From NCBI GenBank assembly GCA_029256105.1, contig JAQSYO010000005.1:183481-247480 (forward strand): 64,000 nucleotides of DNA. Reading direction: 5' to 3'. This stretch comes from Herbinix sp. (GTDB lineage: Bacteria; Bacillota; Clostridia; Lachnospirales; Lachnospiraceae). Positions 9,895 to 19,449 of the stretch are shown piece after piece. The notes beneath the pieces were generated by a model, which was given only the letters and a program-made list of their open reading frames with translations, ran no database searches and had not been told where the DNA came from. The position numbers and the translations under genes were made by a program. Position 1 is the stretch's first letter, and each line of letters opens with the position of its first letter.

Positions 9895-10344
9895 ATGAAC
9901 AATAAAAATAGAAGGTCCATGCTGACAGAAGAACTGCTTCATGCTTTATCAGAAACAAAACACCTTGATGAATTTTTACAAAATCATGAGGGAGAAATTA
10001 ATAGTATTGATTTGCATACTTATCTCTATGAGTTAATTGATAATGCAGGCCTTACAATACCTCAGATCATCGAAAAGGCTAGTATTGGAAGATCGCTAGC
10101 TTATCAAATTTTTAACGGACAAAGAACACCTAATCGTAATCTTTTAATTCGTATTGCAATCATTATAAAATTAAGCATGGTAGAGACCCAACGTTTATTG
10201 AAAATTGCAAAACGGGGAGAATTATACCCACGAATTCAACGGGATGCAGCCATCATTTTCTGCATTCAACATAAATACTCGTTAATTGATACCAATGAAT
10301 TGTTAGAAAACCTTGGCGAAGCAATATTGCTAAAGGAAGATTAA
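9895..10344 (+). CDS. XRE/Cro-like helix-turn-helix protein
   Basis: A protein of 149 residues with an N-terminal helical stretch (residues 1-45) and a helix-turn-helix at about 46-105: GLTIPQIIEKASIGRSLAYQIFNGQRTPNRNLLIRI in two steps, with the typical Q-x3-A and GxRxP pattern of XRE domains. The C-terminal part (KRGELYPRIQRDAAIIFCIQH) is helical and also resembles proteins I have seen beside Ser/Thr kinases in Lachnospiraceae. It is followed by the giant surface protein and then the receptor kinase, so it may regulate or be controlled by that kinase; this is an inference from gene order. Ribosome site AAGAGGCGG. Confidence 0.8.
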   Translation: MNNKNRRSMLTEELLHALSETKHLDEFLQNHEGEINSIDLHTYLYELIDNAGLTIPQIIEKASIGRSLAYQIFNGQRTPNRNLLIRIAIIIKLSMVETQRLLKIAKRGELYPRIQRDAAIIFCIQHKYSLIDTNELLENLGEAILLKED

Positions 10345-10459
10345 CCGATTAAAAAGTACACAATTTGCAGACCAAAAGAAACTCCCAAACTGATATACTA
10401 AATCCTGATATTAAATTACAAAAATCGGGTTTTATATATTAGAAGGGAGTTTTTGAATT

Positions 10460-13400
10460 ATGCAAGCTAACAATAGGAAAAAACATAGTTATCAGTTACT
10501 GTCCATTTTGCTAACAATTGCATTAGTGGTCTCTTTATTATCACCTGCCAAAACGGCAAGTGCTTCGTCCGCACCTGTATTTACAAAGACATCACAAAAT
10601 ATCTTTGTGGGGGATGCCTATACAATAAAAATTAAAAACAAGATTTCAAATTCTAATTATGCTTGGAAAAGTAGCGATAAAAGTATAGCTACTGTTGATA
10701 ATGGAGGTAAAGTGACTGGTATCAAGAAGGGTACTTCGCTGATTACTTGCAATATCAGGATAGGAAAACAATCCTACACTCTTAAATGCAAGGTTACAGT
10801 TAGAAAACCAGCCACGGAGATTGTCATTAGTAATAAACCAGACTATGTGCTGGTAGGAGAGACTTATGATCTAAACAAATTATTAATGCCGGAAAACTCC
10901 AATGATCTCACGACTTGGAGTAGTAACAATCCTACCATCATAAAACCGGATAAACAGGGGCGATTTACTGCGACAAAAGCCGGTGTTGCAACAATTACAG
11001 CAACTACCTTAAGTAAAAAAAGTGATTACGTTACAATATATGTAGTAGAAGAAAAGTCGGCAGTAATAACGAAGGCTGATGTTATTGATGGTAAAGTAAA
11101 GATAGATAATAAAAGTTATGGAAATCTAACGATTACAAATAGTGTTGGAGCAGCTCAAATTGATCTAACGAAGGTAACCGTTGGCGGAACGCTGACATTG
11201 GAATCCGGAGCAGCTTACACCGTTACAACGAATGAATGCGCGATTAATAATGTTGCAGCGGTTAATAAGATTGAAGTTGCTAGTTTCGATATCACGGATG
11301 ATACAACGGATACATCGAACCAAACAGCAACCCCTTCTTTGATAGCAGGAAAAGGTTCCTTAATTGTAACGATTGATTCAGAATGCAATATTAGTGTAAA
11401 GCAAGCGAATGGAGCTACAATTCAAAGCTTTCGTGTAGTTACAGATCAAGATGGTTCCATTAAGATAGAATTAGAAGGCTTTACGGGTGATTTAGTTGTT
11501 GATTCGCAATCCCAATCAAATATTAATATAGCGACTACTTCTTGTGATATATCATCTGCAACTATCAAAAGTGCGACAGAAGGGCAGTCGATTACATTGA
11601 CAGATGCGAATGCTGGAACAGACAAGGCTTCCACAATTCAAACTGTTAATATGGATGCAAATGCTGCGCTTACCGTTAATGTAAAAACAGAAGAAGTAAA
11701 AATATCAAAAGAAGTTAATCAAGCGGATTTAGTGATATCTCAACCGGTTACGAAGCTGACAAATGAGGGCAATAAATCTTCTTTGCAGATTAACAGTCAA
11801 ATTGGTGAAGTGACATCAAGCGGTAATGAATCTATGGTGTCTCTGGGAGATGCTGCAAAGATTCAGAATCTGAATGTTTCCGGAACGAATACCAACGTCG
11901 AGTTAATGAAAGGTTCTGAGGTAACGACAGTTACTTCCTCTGCTGATAATACGAAGGTTTCTGTATCAGAAGGTTCTTCGATACAAAGTGTAATTACATA
12001 TGGAAACAACTCCTCAGTAGGTGGTAGCGGTAAGGTAGATAAAGCTGTTGTAACGGGGAATGATTCACAGATAAATACTACGGGCACCAGTGTGCAGGTA
12101 GCACAGGGAACAACGAATGTTAGCGTAGGAGGAGTTGAAGTAAAGGAAGAAGATAAGGTACTTATTGTAAAGCCCACTCCAACATCGACTCCCACGTCAG
12201 CACCGACATCAACACCAAAACCTTCTGTAACTCCAAGGCCTACGGTGACACCAAAAGCGACCCCATCGCCAATACCATCACTCATACCTACACCTACGTC
12301 AGTACCGATTATAGTGCCGCCCCCGTATATACCTAGTACGCCAAATCCCACAGCAGTACCAACTTCGGCACCAGTGCCAACCTCAACACCGGTACCAACG
12401 ACTACACCAGTACCAACCTCAACACCAGTACCGACGTCTACACCAGTACCAACGACTACACCTATACCAACCTCAACACCGATAGCTACACCAACACCAG
12501 TGCCTACATCGACGCCAGTACCGACAGCTACACCGACACCGGTACCGACAGAGCAACACAAATTAGAGGATTACAATGTCCTTCTTATGAATTTACATCA
12601 AGTAACGACTGCTTATGTCGCTACAACAAATGCAACTAATCGAGCTGCAGTAAAGGCTAATTTGAATTCCTTAAAAGATAAAATGGAGTTATATGGCGAT
12701 GTAGATTCCGCTTATGCATCAGTGGAATTACAAGACGGCTATCTATTTGATTACGCGGAATACATTGAATTTCTAATATCGAGCGGAAAAGAGTTTGGGT
12801 TACCAATCAAGCAGTATTATGAGAGTAAGGCAGCAGATGAGGAAACCCTGGAGCTGGCAATTTCTGCAGCAAATAGAATCCTATGGCTGATTGATAGAGT
12901 AAATAACGAAACAGAATTCCTTGTGGGAGATGTCAGTGGAGTTTTCCTTTCTCTACAGGGAACCACACAGGATTTCTATACGGCTATGAATAAATTAATT
13001 GCGGATCAGGAGGAATATTCCGGTTTTACATTAGAACAGTCTTCCTATTATCAAAGTAAGCTTTTAGAACGGATATTAGCAGATGACTACACGAAGGAGT
13101 ATTATCAAGGAGAGAAGGAATTTACCTTTTTATCAGCAATCAGTTGTTTTCTTAATATCAACCGATTTTATGGAGAGGAAAAAGCAGCCCTTGATTATAA
13201 TGCACAATATCAGGAACTAGTAGATAATGTGATTGCGGCAATGCCTGCTTTGACAGTATATAAATGGGTGGACGATACCGATGGAAGCGTGCATTTTGAC
13301 CATGTCGAATACGACATTGAGGCAAATTTAGATGAGGTCACACAAGCAATTCAGGCAGTGTTTGATCAGGTAGACCTTACAAAATATTTTGTGGGTTTTA

Positions 13401-16400
13401 CCGAATATGATGTTAATTCGAAATACACAAAGGGTTTTATCCGCGACCTAGCTAGACAGCTCAGTTATTTTGAGACATATGAAGATGGTTCGAATGAAAT
13501 GCTGAATTATTATGTAGTTAATAAGTCTACACTGAGTAACGAGGAAAAAGGTCAAGTTTTAAATAGGTGCATTCAGGCAATCCTGTGGACGACATTCAAC
13601 CATCAGAACTGGAGTGACTGGTACTTAGGTGAATACCAGAACATCGTAGATGGAATACTTGCTGCAGCAGAGTTAAACGATGCAGATGCATTATACCAAA
13701 GATTAGTTTCTCTGTATGTGAAAAAAATTTCAGAAGGTGGTGAGACAGCGGAGGAGTGGTCTCATTATGATAGTCCGATTGATGAAGAGCAGCAGCCTGC
13801 TATTGCAATAAATTACTTTCTTGAACTTATCAGAGCAAAAATGCAGCCTTTATCGGAAGAAATAGACGGGATACCGACCAATTCAAGGCTTTATAATTAT
13901 TTGCAGAACAAAACATCTGCGACTGCGGATACATTGGACTTAGCGATTTACGATCTAGTCGATGAAGTAACAGAAAGTGAGCTCTACAGGTATAATCTTT
14001 ACGATGGGTTTAAGGGAATATTGGGTGATCTAATAACCGCCTTAGAAACAAATAATGCAGCTTCAACCTATAATGCAATAAAGGATTTAAATGAGTTCAT
14101 AACTACTACATTTGAGGAAAACGACGGTGTTGTAAAAGGCGAAGAATATGCTGAGGCTTATTTGAATGTTTTACGAAGAATAATGTTCAATGAGGAGGAA
14201 GAGCAGCAAGCGTTACAGGTATACTATAATATTTACAAAGATTTAGAAGTGGGTGAGTATTCTAGGTATATCTTTGAGAAAGCTTTTGATGCTTTGTGGG
14301 CAACCGCTTGGTGGCTAGGAGGAAGTACCGATGCTGAAAATCAACTACAGGAGGAATACGATTTAAGTAGCAAATGGACACCAATCATGGAAAACATTGA
14401 TTTCGTGTTATATGATGCTGAATCAGATAGTGAAAAGATTTCGGCTCTTCAAGCTTTACTTGATTTCGTAAAGTCGGATGAGCAGATAAGGAATAATTAT
14501 TTTAGTGATGTTGAGAACTTTGATTCTATAGCAATTAGTTCAGAAGATTTATCACTTTATTTGGTAGATATACAATCCAAGGTCGAGGATGGTACCATAG
14601 ACTCTAATGAAGAGACAGGTGAGTCATGGAACCGATATGGATGTAATGTTTATGATCAAGCCAAGTTACATGGCTTACCGATATCTTATAATACAATAGA
14701 AAGAACTTGTACGGATTTACTTTGGAGTGTTATCAATGTTAACAGATCAAAAGCAGCATTTCCGATTATAAATGATTTGGTAGTGGCACTTGCAAATAAG
14801 GATGCCGGCCAGACCTATGAAGTTCTAACTGATTTAAATTATTATTTTATTAATGATTTGGATGTGAAGGATGGTATTTTGTTAGGAGAAGAATACGCTG
14901 AAGTCTATCTGTCGGAACTAAGATTGTGGATGTTTACTGATGATATGAATCGCTTATATCAATACTATAATTTATATCAGAATAATCCTGATAATGAATA
15001 TACCAATGAGATTGCAGCGGCGGTAAATGATGCAATTTGGTCTGCATATTCAATTTTATCAGAGAATTCCGGAATGTGGATTCAAAACAAATATAGCAAT
15101 ACGGATCAGTATCAATTACTAATTGATGCAATCGTTGATGCAATGCCAGAGTTTCATGTAATCACTTTTACAAATGAAACTGGAGAACATTTTGATCATG
15201 TAGAATATGCTTTAGATGATACTATCAAGTCCGAGGTTATAGCCGCTGTCCAAGCGCTATATAATGGCGTGGAGCTAGAGCCGTATGAAATACCAGAGGT
15301 TACCGTTAATCCGAATTATTCAGAACAGATTATAGAGGAACTTTCCAATCGGATTAGCAATTTTGAACTAAATCAGGATGGATCCTATAATAGTTTGAAT
15401 TATTACACCCAAAATAGTGCAACAATGAGTTCAGCAAAGAAAATGGTAATAATACATGATTGCGTAAATGACATTCTTTGGTCAGTATATCGTTTACAAA
15501 TTGACAATGATATTAAGATAAATCGCTGGAATCCGGTACTGGATGATCTGGAAGGGGTATTAAATGATACGGAAGAAGATGCTGATTGGGCTCTAGCGAT
15601 GAATAATTTGATCGATTTTGCAAAGTCAGATGAAGCATTATCAAGTCAATTTACAACTAACGAGCGTGAAGAACTTATAGTGATGGAAGATATGATAGGA
15701 CTTTACAAAGAAGTCATTCAAGCACGTAAATTAGACAGTACCATTTATTCTGATGATTTCGGAAATACATGGCAATATAGTTACTATCTATATGATCAGA
15801 GTATTCAAAATAATGTGGCACTCTCTAATAATCTTCTTGAAGCTACCTGCAGGGATTTACTGTGCATGATATTAGACTATAGGCAGAATAGAAAAATATT
15901 TGAATTAGGAAATCAGTTATATGCTGCATTAACTAATAATAGTACCAATGAAACATATGATGCTTTAGGCAGTATCAATAGTTTCGTTACAGCCACAGAT
16001 TATAACAACGCTGGCTCTCTAAAAGAGAGAGAAGTATACGGGCAGATTTATTTAAATATTCTAAGAAACCGTATGCTTAGTGGCGATCCGATTGACGCAT
16101 TTTCAGTATATTATAGCATCTATCAAAATAATTCGGAGAACATCTATTCAAATGAGTATGCAATGAGTGCGAAAAATGCAATCTATTGTGCAGAGTGGTT
16201 TCTTCAGGGAAGTGCTGATGCAGAAACTCAATTGCAAAACGAATATGATAATATTTATACCTCCAACCCACTTGCGACTAATCTCGATGTAGTGATGTAT
16301 GATGTTTTATCGGATGAGGATTGGGCTTTAACAATGAATCTATTGATTAATTATGCAATGTCAGACGAGGCGATGCTAATTCGATTTTCAACGGAGGATT

Positions 16401-16627
16401 TAAGTGATTTAGCAGTGTTAGTTGATAATATAGCGGCTTATAGGATGGAAATTCAAGCGCACAGAATCGATGGTAGCACGTATCCAGGTGAAAGTGGAGA
16501 TTGGCAATATAGCTGTTATTTATACGATCAGAATCATCAAAACTTTATAACTTCCTCCAATGATCTGATTGAAAATACAATAGCTGAATTGCTAAGGATT
16601 ATTATTGATTTGAACAAAGCTGAATAA
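10460..16627 (+). CDS. Giant secreted surface protein: Ig-like (Big_2), beta-helix-like, Pro/Thr linker, helical repeats
   Basis: A 2055-residue exported protein. A signal peptide with positive start and hydrophobic core (LLSILLTIALVVSLL) ends near ASA at about residue 35. Two Big_2 Ig-like domains follow (about 38-115 and 118-195), with WKSSDKSIATVDNGGKVTG and WSSNNPTI as landmarks. Residues about 200-565 are repetitive short strands (VTSSGNES, LNVSGTNTNVELMKG) suggesting a beta-helix. Residues about 572-697 are a Pro/Thr spacer of PTSTPVP units. The remaining 1350 residues are acidic, helix-rich and internally repeated: HFDHVEY at nt 13291 and 15188, EEYAE at nt 14142 and 14888, and YLYDQ-type motifs at nt 14655, 15791 and 16519. 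No LPXTG, SLH or choline-binding anchor is visible. Function unknown; likely cell-surface or matrix protein. Confidence 0.85.
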   Translation: MQANNRKKHSYQLLSILLTIALVVSLLSPAKTASASSAPVFTKTSQNIFVGDAYTIKIKNKISNSNYAWKSSDKSIATVDNGGKVTGIKKGTSLITCNIRIGKQSYTLKCKVTVRKPATEIVISNKPDYVLVGETYDLNKLLMPENSNDLTTWSSNNPTIIKPDKQGRFTATKAGVATITATTLSKKSDYVTIYVVEEKSAVITKADVIDGKVKIDNKSYGNLTITNSVGAAQIDLTKVTVGGTLTLESGAAYTVTTNECAINNVAAVNKIEVASFDITDDTTDTSNQTATPSLIAGKGSLIVTIDSECNISVKQANGATIQSFRVVTDQDGSIKIELEGFTGDLVVDSQSQSNINIATTSCDISSATIKSATEGQSITLTDANAGTDKASTIQTVNMDANAALTVNVKTEEVKISKEVNQADLVISQPVTKLTNEGNKSSLQINSQIGEVTSSGNESMVSLGDAAKIQNLNVSGTNTNVELMKGSEVTTVTSSADNTKVSVSEGSSIQSVITYGNNSSVGGSGKVDKAVVTGNDSQINTTGTSVQVAQGTTNVSVGGVEVKEEDKVLIVKPTPTSTPTSAPTSTPKPSVTPRPTVTPKATPSPIPSLIPTPTSVPIIVPPPYIPSTPNPTAVPTSAPVPTSTPVPTTTPVPTSTPVPTSTPVPTTTPIPTSTPIATPTPVPTSTPVPTATPTPVPTEQHKLEDYNVLLMNLHQVTTAYVATTNATNRAAVKANLNSLKDKMELYGDVDSAYASVELQDGYLFDYAEYIEFLISSGKEFGLPIKQYYESKAADEETLELAISAANRILWLIDRVNNETEFLVGDVSGVFLSLQGTTQDFYTAMNKLIADQEEYSGFTLEQSSYYQSKLLERILADDYTKEYYQGEKEFTFLSAISCFLNINRFYGEEKAALDYNAQYQELVDNVIAAMPALTVYKWVDDTDGSVHFDHVEYDIEANLDEVTQAIQAVFDQVDLTKYFVGFTEYDVNSKYTKGFIRDLARQLSYFETYEDGSNEMLNYYVVNKSTLSNEEKGQVLNRCIQAILWTTFNHQNWSDWYLGEYQNIVDGILAAAELNDADALYQRLVSLYVKKISEGGETAEEWSHYDSPIDEEQQPAIAINYFLELIRAKMQPLSEEIDGIPTNSRLYNYLQNKTSATADTLDLAIYDLVDEVTESELYRYNLYDGFKGILGDLITALETNNAASTYNAIKDLNEFITTTFEENDGVVKGEEYAEAYLNVLRRIMFNEEEEQQALQVYYNIYKDLEVGEYSRYIFEKAFDALWATAWWLGGSTDAENQLQEEYDLSSKWTPIMENIDFVLYDAESDSEKISALQALLDFVKSDEQIRNNYFSDVENFDSIAISSEDLSLYLVDIQSKVEDGTIDSNEETGESWNRYGCNVYDQAKLHGLPISYNTIERTCTDLLWSVINVNRSKAAFPIINDLVVALANKDAGQTYEVLTDLNYYFINDLDVKDGILLGEEYAEVYLSELRLWMFTDDMNRLYQYYNLYQNNPDNEYTNEIAAAVNDAIWSAYSILSENSGMWIQNKYSNTDQYQLLIDAIVDAMPEFHVITFTNETGEHFDHVEYALDDTIKSEVIAAVQALYNGVELEPYEIPEVTVNPNYSEQIIEELSNRISNFELNQDGSYNSLNYYTQNSATMSSAKKMVIIHDCVNDILWSVYRLQIDNDIKINRWNPVLDDLEGVLNDTEEDADWALAMNNLIDFAKSDEALSSQFTTNEREELIVMEDMIGLYKEVIQARKLDSTIYSDDFGNTWQYSYYLYDQSIQNNVALSNNLLEATCRDLLCMILDYRQNRKIFELGNQLYAALTNNSTNETYDALGSINSFVTATDYNNAGSLKEREVYGQIYLNILRNRMLSGDPIDAFSVYYSIYQNNSENIYSNEYAMSAKNAIYCAEWFLQGSADAETQLQNEYDNIYTSNPLATNLDVVMYDVLSDEDWALTMNLLINYAMSDEAMLIRFSTEDLSDLAVLVDNIAAYRMEIQAHRIDGSTYPGESGDWQYSCYLYDQNHQNFITSSNDLIENTIAELLRIIIDLNKAE
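12175..12550 (+). repeat. Pro/Thr-coding degenerate tandem repeat in the surface protein
   Basis: About 375 bp of short repeats based on ACACCAGTACCAAC-like units coding PTSTPVP. It is an extended linker between the N-terminal beta-rich part and the C-terminal helical repeats. Such DNA is prone to slippage, so length may vary between strains. Confidence 0.85.
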
Positions 16628-16654
16628 GGCTAATTCGAGCAAGTGTATAGGGGA

Positions 16655-16692
16655 GAAAGGGAGCTGTTCCGACATGGGAATGGCTCCCTTTC
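16655..16692 (+). terminator. Hairpin terminator after surface protein
   Basis: Perfect 10-bp arms GAAAGGGAGC (16655-16664) and GCTCCCTTTC (16683-16692), with inner TTCC/GGAA pairing. The T-rich part is within the right arm (CCCTTTCGATT), so efficiency is uncertain. It lies 28 bp after the stop. Confidence 0.6.
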
Positions 16693-16911
16693 GATTACTA
16701 TTCGATTAATAATAAGGATCAGTTGCATATTCCGTCAATTGCTATCAAGTCATTTTAGTTCATTTTGTTTTTCTATTGTATTCATTTGAATTCTATAGAT
16801 ACTTACGGGTATATAATTGTAGATTTTAAAATAATATTGTAAATAAAGATAGCCAGATGTATAATTATGTTAATTATTTAACTGATTATGAATGAAAAAG
16901 GAAGAACTAAT

Positions 16912-19263
16912 ATGGGTGTTTTAGTTGATTTTTTGCAGGAACATGATTTCGATAAAATTGATAGTATGGAATTGCCTTCGGCTATCACACAAAAATATGA
17001 TATTTGTGCATGCTTAAAATCGACCGATAATAAGCAAGTTTATTTAATTCGCGGTAAAATGAATGGGAAAAAATATATCTTGAAATGTGTTACTCCAAAA
17101 AGCCATGAAAATTTGGAAGAGGAATATATATTACATCATTTCTTAATCCATCCGGGATTAGTTCCTTCGGTTGAATTTATAAAAGACGAACAACACAGTT
17201 ATTTTATCAGAGAATTTGTGGAAGGCAATACAATTACAGAAATGGTCGAGATGACAAGGAATGGGTATCTAGCGGAAGAAGAATTAGTTAATATAACGCT
17301 TCAACTATGCGGCATATTAAATTACCTTCATACGCAAAATCCACCGATTATACATAGAGATATCAAGCCGGATAATATCATAGTTACGAAGCAGGGAGAA
17401 TGCAAATTAATCGATTTCGGTATCTCTAGGCGCTTTATCAGTGAACAGGAAAAAGATACTGTTGCATTGGGAACAGAGTATACAGCGCCGCCAGAACAAT
17501 TCGGGTATAAACAGACGGATGCAAGGTCGGATATTTACTCGATTGGGGTATTAATGTTCTACATGGCTACCGGAAGTCTTGACATTAAGGAAATCAATAA
17601 TTTTACTATTTCGAGTAATATTAAAAAATGTATTCAAAAGAGTACGGAATTTTCACCTGAGGACCGTTATAAATCAATAAAGCAACTTGAAGCAAAATTG
17701 ATAAAATATAATAAACTTGGAAGTAAGAAAATGTTAATAACTATGGGCTTTGCTGCAACCATTATTATAAGCCTATTGCTGGGCAGCTCCCAGTTTATAT
17801 TGGAAAATAGTAAACCAGAACAACGAAATGATACGGAGCAGCTAAATGAAATAGACCAACAGAATATAACGGATCATCTAAGTGAAACAGAGCAACAAAG
17901 TGAAACAGAGCAACAAAGTGCAAGAGGGCAAGCGAATGAGACAGAGCAACCGGGTGTAACGGAGCAATTAAGTGAAGAGGAGCAAGCGAGTGAAGAGGAG
18001 AAACTGAGTGATGAGGAGCAATTGAATGAAACAGAACAACCGAGTGAAACAGAGCTACTAAATGTTACAGAGAAACGAAATGAAACAGAACAATCTAGTG
18101 AGACAGAGCTACTAAATGAAACAGAGCAACGAAATGAAACAAAACAACCGAGTGAAACAGAGAAACGAAATGAAACAGAACAGCAGAATGAAATGGTGCA
18201 ACCGGATAAAACGGATCAAAAGAATTACGTAAGCGAGGATACACCGTTTGTATTTACTTCCGCCCTCATTGAAGACGCGGTAAGGCATGAATTGAGCAAA
18301 ACTGAGAATGAAATTATTACACGCAAAGATTTAAATAATGTAGCCGAGTTGTATATCTGTGGGAAACAGATCTATAATACTTGGAAGGAGCATTTTGTAT
18401 ATGGAAAGTCTCAATACATGATACCGTCAGAGTATGTTCGGGCCGGCTTATATAATATACAAGGTAACATTGTGTCATTAGAGGATCTGGCCTTTATGAG
18501 GAACCTTCAAACTTTAGCAATATATAATCAAAATATTAGTGACTTATCACCGTTAAAAGAACTCACTAACCTGACCTGTCTTGGGTTGGGAGCAAATAAT
18601 ATTCGTGATATTTCCATTATTTCGGAGTTGGAGGACATCGAAGTCCTGGATTTGTCGGGAAATCCAATTGTTAATAATGATCTATATTCGATATGTCAAC
18701 TATCCTCCTTGCAAGAGTTGGATTTGGGAGATACCGGAATTACCGATATAAGTGTAATTAGGGATATGAAATTGACTACATTATCCTTGTTTGGAGCGAA
18801 GGTCATGGATTGTGATGGGCTAGAAAACATGACAAGCTTAGTGAAACTAATCATAACGGGGGTAAATAACACAATAACGGAGGTTGGTTTATCGAATATT
18901 GTTAAGCTTTCTAATCTAAAGGAGCTTCGAATCATGGGAGGCGAGTTTAAGGATTTATCAATACTCTCAAAGCTTACTTTCCTTACGTATTTGGATTTAT
19001 GTGGTTGCAAAATTGATAGCTTGGATGGACTAAAGGGGTTGAATTTATCTACTCTATTATTTGATGAAACTCCAGTGAAGGATCTATCAGCATTACAGAA
19101 TTTTGATAATTTGACCACTGTCGGCATCAGAAATATTCCATGTAATGATTATTCACCTCTCAGGTTACTTCCTAAGCTTAAGTTTATCAGCAGCAATGAA
19201 CAACAAGCGTCAGAGATAAAGGAGCAACTGGGAGAAGACCGATATAATTTCTATATTCAATAA
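16912..19263 (+). CDS. Membrane Ser/Thr protein kinase with extracellular leucine-rich repeats
   Basis: A receptor-like kinase of 783 residues. The Hanks-type kinase domain (about 18-262) has the ATP lysine in KYILKC, catalytic loop IIHRDIKPDN, IDFGISRRF and APPEQFGY. One membrane helix follows at about 272-293 (ITMGFAATIIISLLLG), then about 135 residues of degenerate NETEQ/SETEQ repeats (about 303-439), then a spacer and a leucine-rich-repeat domain (about 527-763) with NLTCLGLGANNIRDIS and IEVLDLSGNPI. The kinase is therefore inside and the LRR outside. ATG at 16888 has no ribosome site; AAGGAAG at 16898-16904 is 7 bases before the ATG at 16912, so I use that start. It stands after the XRE regulator and giant surface protein; ligand and targets are unknown, and no PP2C phosphatase is seen beside it. 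Confidence 0.9.
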   Translation: MGVLVDFLQEHDFDKIDSMELPSAITQKYDICACLKSTDNKQVYLIRGKMNGKKYILKCVTPKSHENLEEEYILHHFLIHPGLVPSVEFIKDEQHSYFIREFVEGNTITEMVEMTRNGYLAEEELVNITLQLCGILNYLHTQNPPIIHRDIKPDNIIVTKQGECKLIDFGISRRFISEQEKDTVALGTEYTAPPEQFGYKQTDARSDIYSIGVLMFYMATGSLDIKEINNFTISSNIKKCIQKSTEFSPEDRYKSIKQLEAKLIKYNKLGSKKMLITMGFAATIIISLLLGSSQFILENSKPEQRNDTEQLNEIDQQNITDHLSETEQQSETEQQSARGQANETEQPGVTEQLSEEEQASEEEKLSDEEQLNETEQPSETELLNVTEKRNETEQSSETELLNETEQRNETKQPSETEKRNETEQQNEMVQPDKTDQKNYVSEDTPFVFTSALIEDAVRHELSKTENEIITRKDLNNVAELYICGKQIYNTWKEHFVYGKSQYMIPSEYVRAGLYNIQGNIVSLEDLAFMRNLQTLAIYNQNISDLSPLKELTNLTCLGLGANNIRDISIISELEDIEVLDLSGNPIVNNDLYSICQLSSLQELDLGDTGITDISVIRDMKLTTLSLFGAKVMDCDGLENMTSLVKLIITGVNNTITEVGLSNIVKLSNLKELRIMGGEFKDLSILSKLTFLTYLDLCGCKIDSLDGLKGLNLSTLLFDETPVKDLSALQNFDNLTTVGIRNIPCNDYSPLRLLPKLKFISSNEQQASEIKEQLGEDRYNFYIQ
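17830..18225 (+). repeat. 18-bp-type degenerate repeat coding (N/S)ETEQx
   Basis: About twenty imperfect copies of an 18-bp unit related to AATGAAACAGAGCAACGA, each coding a six-residue acidic unit. The array forms the stalk between the membrane helix and LRR domain of the receptor kinase. Confidence 0.85.
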
Positions 19264-19449
19264 AATATAATAAGATTAATCCAATATGTATAGCAATAGA
19301 AGTAAAAAATCTGTGGACAGAAAGTTCAAAATGGATTAAAATAATTGAAAACACGCATTGCTTGTTTTTAATTTTTATGAATTAAATGCTTAAATAGATT
19401 AGAAATGTAATTAATATCTGCTAGATAGAGATGAAGGAGAAATAAAACC

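Noticed and set aside
10379..10452. Pairing of AAACTCCC with the GGGAGTTT ribosome site of the giant protein gene
   Set aside because: Eight-base complementarity over a 58-base loop is too weak to claim regulation.
11863..12561. Minus-strand open frame of 232 codons opposite the Pro/Thr linker
   Set aside because: It is a Gly/Val shadow of the PTSTPVP repeat with no ribosome site.
19264..19449. T-box riboswitch before aspS
   Set aside because: No T-box core sequence or specifier stem is seen in the 186-bp leader and no terminator hairpin is present.
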